Origin: an uncultured Campylobacter sp.
GTDB lineage: Bacteria > Campylobacterota > Campylobacteria > Campylobacterales > Campylobacteraceae
Assembly: GCF_938045465.1 (NCBI RefSeq)
Contig: NZ_CALIBF010000182.1
Span: 1-13,462 of the forward strand
Direction of reading: 5' to 3'
Length of the DNA: 13,462 nucleotides
Shown here: piece after piece, positions 13,285 to 13,462 of the stretch
How the letters are laid out: each line of letters begins with the position of its first letter
Position numbering within the stretch: the first letter of the stretch is position 1
The notes under the pieces: model-generated
Databases searched by the model: none
Told to the model about the DNA's origin: nothing
The model's input: only the letters and a program-made list of their open reading frames with translations
Program-made: the position numbers and the translations under genes

Positions 13285-13462
13285 AATTTTAAAGTTTAAT
13301 TCAATCTAATTTTGCGCGCCTTAAATACTCGCAAATACTAAAGATTGCGACCGCCGTGTGAATACTGGGCTTCGGCGCGGCGGCGGGACTAATAAAATTT
13401 GAAATGAGATTTTTAGGACAAAATTTTGAGATAGAATTTTAATGACGCACCGGTTATGCGCG
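13285..13462. other. right-edge sequence, no gene seen
   Basis: About 180 bp. It has the usual AT-rich words, one CCGCCG/CGGCGG near-inverted repeat around 13350-13375, and an ATG at 13442 without a clear ribosome site. It may precede the next gene, but nothing can be supported. Confidence 0.3.

Noticed and set aside
13345..13380. CCGCCG/CGGCGG as a terminator at the right edge
   Set aside because: The arms are far apart and low-complexity, with no T run after either side.
13442..13462. ATG near the right edge as the start of the next gene
   Set aside because: No clear ribosome site, and only seven codons are visible.

Overview
The window looks like chromosome from a Campylobacter of the higher-GC oral type (C. 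gracilis, C. showae or C. rectus are the sort of organism meant; the species is inferred from style, not proven). The reasons are the very frequent AAATTT/AAAATTT words in and between genes, TATAAT-type -10 boxes without a clear -35, and a conserved housekeeping block. From memory, that block matches the C. jejuni order radA - ftsY - thioredoxin-like lipoprotein - 5-formyltetrahydrofolate cyclo-ligase - rny (Cj1205c-Cj1209).

Layout. The left edge holds about 20 codons of what may be the 3' end of a plus-strand gene. Positions 166-1741 (minus) are a tight three-gene run: a DedA-family membrane protein, then an exported or membrane-anchored barnase-type ribonuclease, then its barstar-type inhibitor. 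The nuclease starts 2 nt after the DedA stop, and the inhibitor start overlaps the nuclease stop as ATGA. This is the most distinctive module in the window. After an AT-rich gap of about 480 bp comes a second minus-strand operon: 5-formyltetrahydrofolate cyclo-ligase, ribonuclease Y and a secreted SYLF-domain protein (4915 down to 2220). Divergent from it on the plus strand are a TlpA-like thioredoxin lipoprotein and ftsY (4996-6440).

Between ftsY and radA, which are neighbours in C. jejuni, lies an accessory insertion of about 4 kb, all on the minus strand. It holds brnQ (branched-chain amino-acid carrier), a small unrecognised gene, a broken DUF1963-type gene (one frameshift plus an in-frame amber codon), and a 150-residue unrecognised gene. 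It ends with a detached second copy of the DUF1963 3' end. The 150-residue gene therefore sits between two near-identical direct repeats, which reads as a scar of tandem paralogue recombination of the kind seen in immunity-gene arrays.

radA follows on the plus strand with its own promoter. Next is about 700 bp of unusually GC-rich sequence with several hairpins and no convincing gene, and then a polytopic membrane protein of unknown function preceded by a 25-bp-period tandem repeat. The last 180 bp hold nothing I can support.

How the parts work together. rny (mRNA decay), fthC (folate one-carbon salvage), ftsY (co-translational membrane targeting) and radA (recombination) are unrelated core functions that keep an ancestral order. 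The accessory content is a nuclease plus inhibitor pair on one side and a decaying, possibly immunity-like cluster on the other.
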